A stretch of DNA of 14,458 nt from an uncultured Collinsella sp. GTDB lineage: Bacteria > Actinomycetota > Coriobacteriia > Coriobacteriales > Coriobacteriaceae. The notes under the pieces are model-generated. The model searched no databases. It had not been told where the DNA came from and saw only the letters and a list, made by a program, of their open reading frames with translations. The stretch covers positions 1-14,458 of the forward strand of contig CATWQC010000035.1 in assembly GCA_958352845.1 (NCBI GenBank). Direction: 5' to 3'. The translations under genes and the position numbers were made by a program. This document shows, one piece after another, positions 13,818-14,458 of the stretch (position 1 is the first letter of the stretch; the number at the start of each line of letters is the position of its first letter).

Positions 13818-14458
13818 CTAGATAAGGTTCTTGCCAGAGACCTTATCGAAGAGATGGGTCGCGTTCTTCTCGAACTTGAACCAGATGGTGTCGCCAGCCT
13901 TGAGCGCGCCCTTGGCCTCGAGGTCGACGACGGGGATAATCAGAACAAACTGGCCGTCGGGAGCGGTCACGTGGACATGCTCGGTCGAGCCCATGAGCTC
14001 GGTCACCTCGACGGTACCCTGGAGCGCGCCCTCCTCGCCCTTGTCGGCAAGCAGGATCTGCTCGGGACGCACACCGGCCGTAATCTCCTTCACGTCGCCG
14101 CCGTCCCAGTTGAGGGCAAGTTGAGCGCAAGTCTCGGGGGCGAGTGCCACGTTCATATCCTCGGTCTTGACGGTAAAGCCGTTGCCCGAGCGCACCAGCT
14201 GGGCATCGAAGAAGTTCATCTGCGGCACGCCGATGAAGCCGGCGACGAAGATGTTCGCGGGATGGTTGAAGACCTCCTGCGGCGTGGCGATCTGCTGGAC
14301 AACGCCGTCCTTCATGACCACGATACGGTCACCGAGGGTCATAGCCTCGGTCTGGTCGTGAGTAACATAAATGAACGTGCCCTTGATCTCGTGGCGCAGC
14401 TTAATGAGCTCGGCACGCATCTGGTTACGAAGCTTGGCGTCCAGGTTGGACAGCGGCT
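13818..14458 (-). CDS. Carbohydrate ABC transporter ATP-binding protein, MalK/MsmK/UgpC type (C-terminal part, cut by right edge)
   Basis: 212 residues of the C-terminal part are visible; the frame stays open to the window edge, so the Met at 14420 is internal. The visible part opens with PLSNLDAKLRNQMRAEL, the D-loop just after Walker B, then the switch histidine in IYVTHDQTEAMTLGDRIVVM. This is followed by the QIATPQEVFNHPANIFVAGFIG transition and a C-terminal regulatory OB-fold/TOBE region with VRPEQILLAD. Walker A and the signature motif lie outside. MsmK/UgpC-type ATPases energise importers for maltodextrin, raffinose, glycerol-phosphate and similar substrates, often serving several permeases. 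Next to glgP and malQ, a maltodextrin role is plausible but the family name alone does not fix the substrate. Convergent to glgP, with its own terminator. Confidence 0.93.
   Translation of the reverse strand, partial: PLSNLDAKLRNQMRAELIKLRHEIKGTFIYVTHDQTEAMTLGDRIVVMKDGVVQQIATPQEVFNHPANIFVAGFIGVPQMNFFDAQLVRSGNGFTVKTEDMNVALAPETCAQLALNWDGGDVKEITAGVRPEQILLADKGEEGALQGTVEVTELMGSTEHVHVTAPDGQFVLIIPVVDLEAKGALKAGDTIWFKFEKNATHLFDKVSGKNLI

Overview
The window is about 14.5 kb of moderately high-GC chromosome with dense, GC-ending codon use and strong AGGAG-type ribosome binding sites. The gene set is carbohydrate metabolism (galE, malQ, glgP, a sugar ABC importer ATPase), LacI and GntR regulators, a Tat-type coiled-coil cell-wall hydrolase and murB. 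Together this suggests a gut actinobacterium of the Coriobacteriia, most like Collinsella. That assignment is inference; no rRNA or tRNA gene is present to confirm it.

Layout. (1) 1-3486, all minus strand, read right to left: a small hypothetical protein, two overlapping GntR/HutC-type regulators, a 193-bp gap with two operator-like palindromes (one TreR-like), a GlmS-type double-SIS sugar-phosphate isomerase/deglycase, and the N-terminus of a probable second SIS protein running off the left edge. This looks like a regulated amino-sugar or Amadori-product catabolic locus. (2) 3487-4946: a gene-free stretch with a perfect 31-bp inverted repeat, then a LacI-family repressor on the minus strand, divergent from murB. 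A LacI-type operator overlaps the predicted murB -10. (3) 4947-6630: murB, a strong terminator, and a lower-GC orphan ORF. The last 25 bp of murB coding sequence recur almost exactly about 690 bp downstream, so this stretch looks like an insertion at the murB tail. (4) 6700-9293: a secreted coiled-coil peptidoglycan hydrolase (minus), divergent from galE (plus). (5) 9294-13421: malQ and glgP (plus), each followed by a terminator. (6) 13422-14458: three tandem palindromic elements, giving six 15-bp half-sites in alternating orientation every 40 bp, then a terminator and the C-terminal part of a MalK/MsmK/UgpC-type ATPase (minus, cut by the right edge).

How the parts fit. MalQ, GlgP and the sugar ABC ATPase would import and degrade maltodextrin or glycogen to glucose and glucose-1-phosphate. 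GalE connects UDP-glucose and UDP-galactose for uptake of galactose and for surface polysaccharide. MurB and the hydrolase serve the cell wall. The left block is a separate inducible sugar-phosphate system. The most unusual non-coding signals are the 40-bp-period alternating array (13462-13677), the 31-bp inverted repeat (3608-3680) and the duplicated murB tail.
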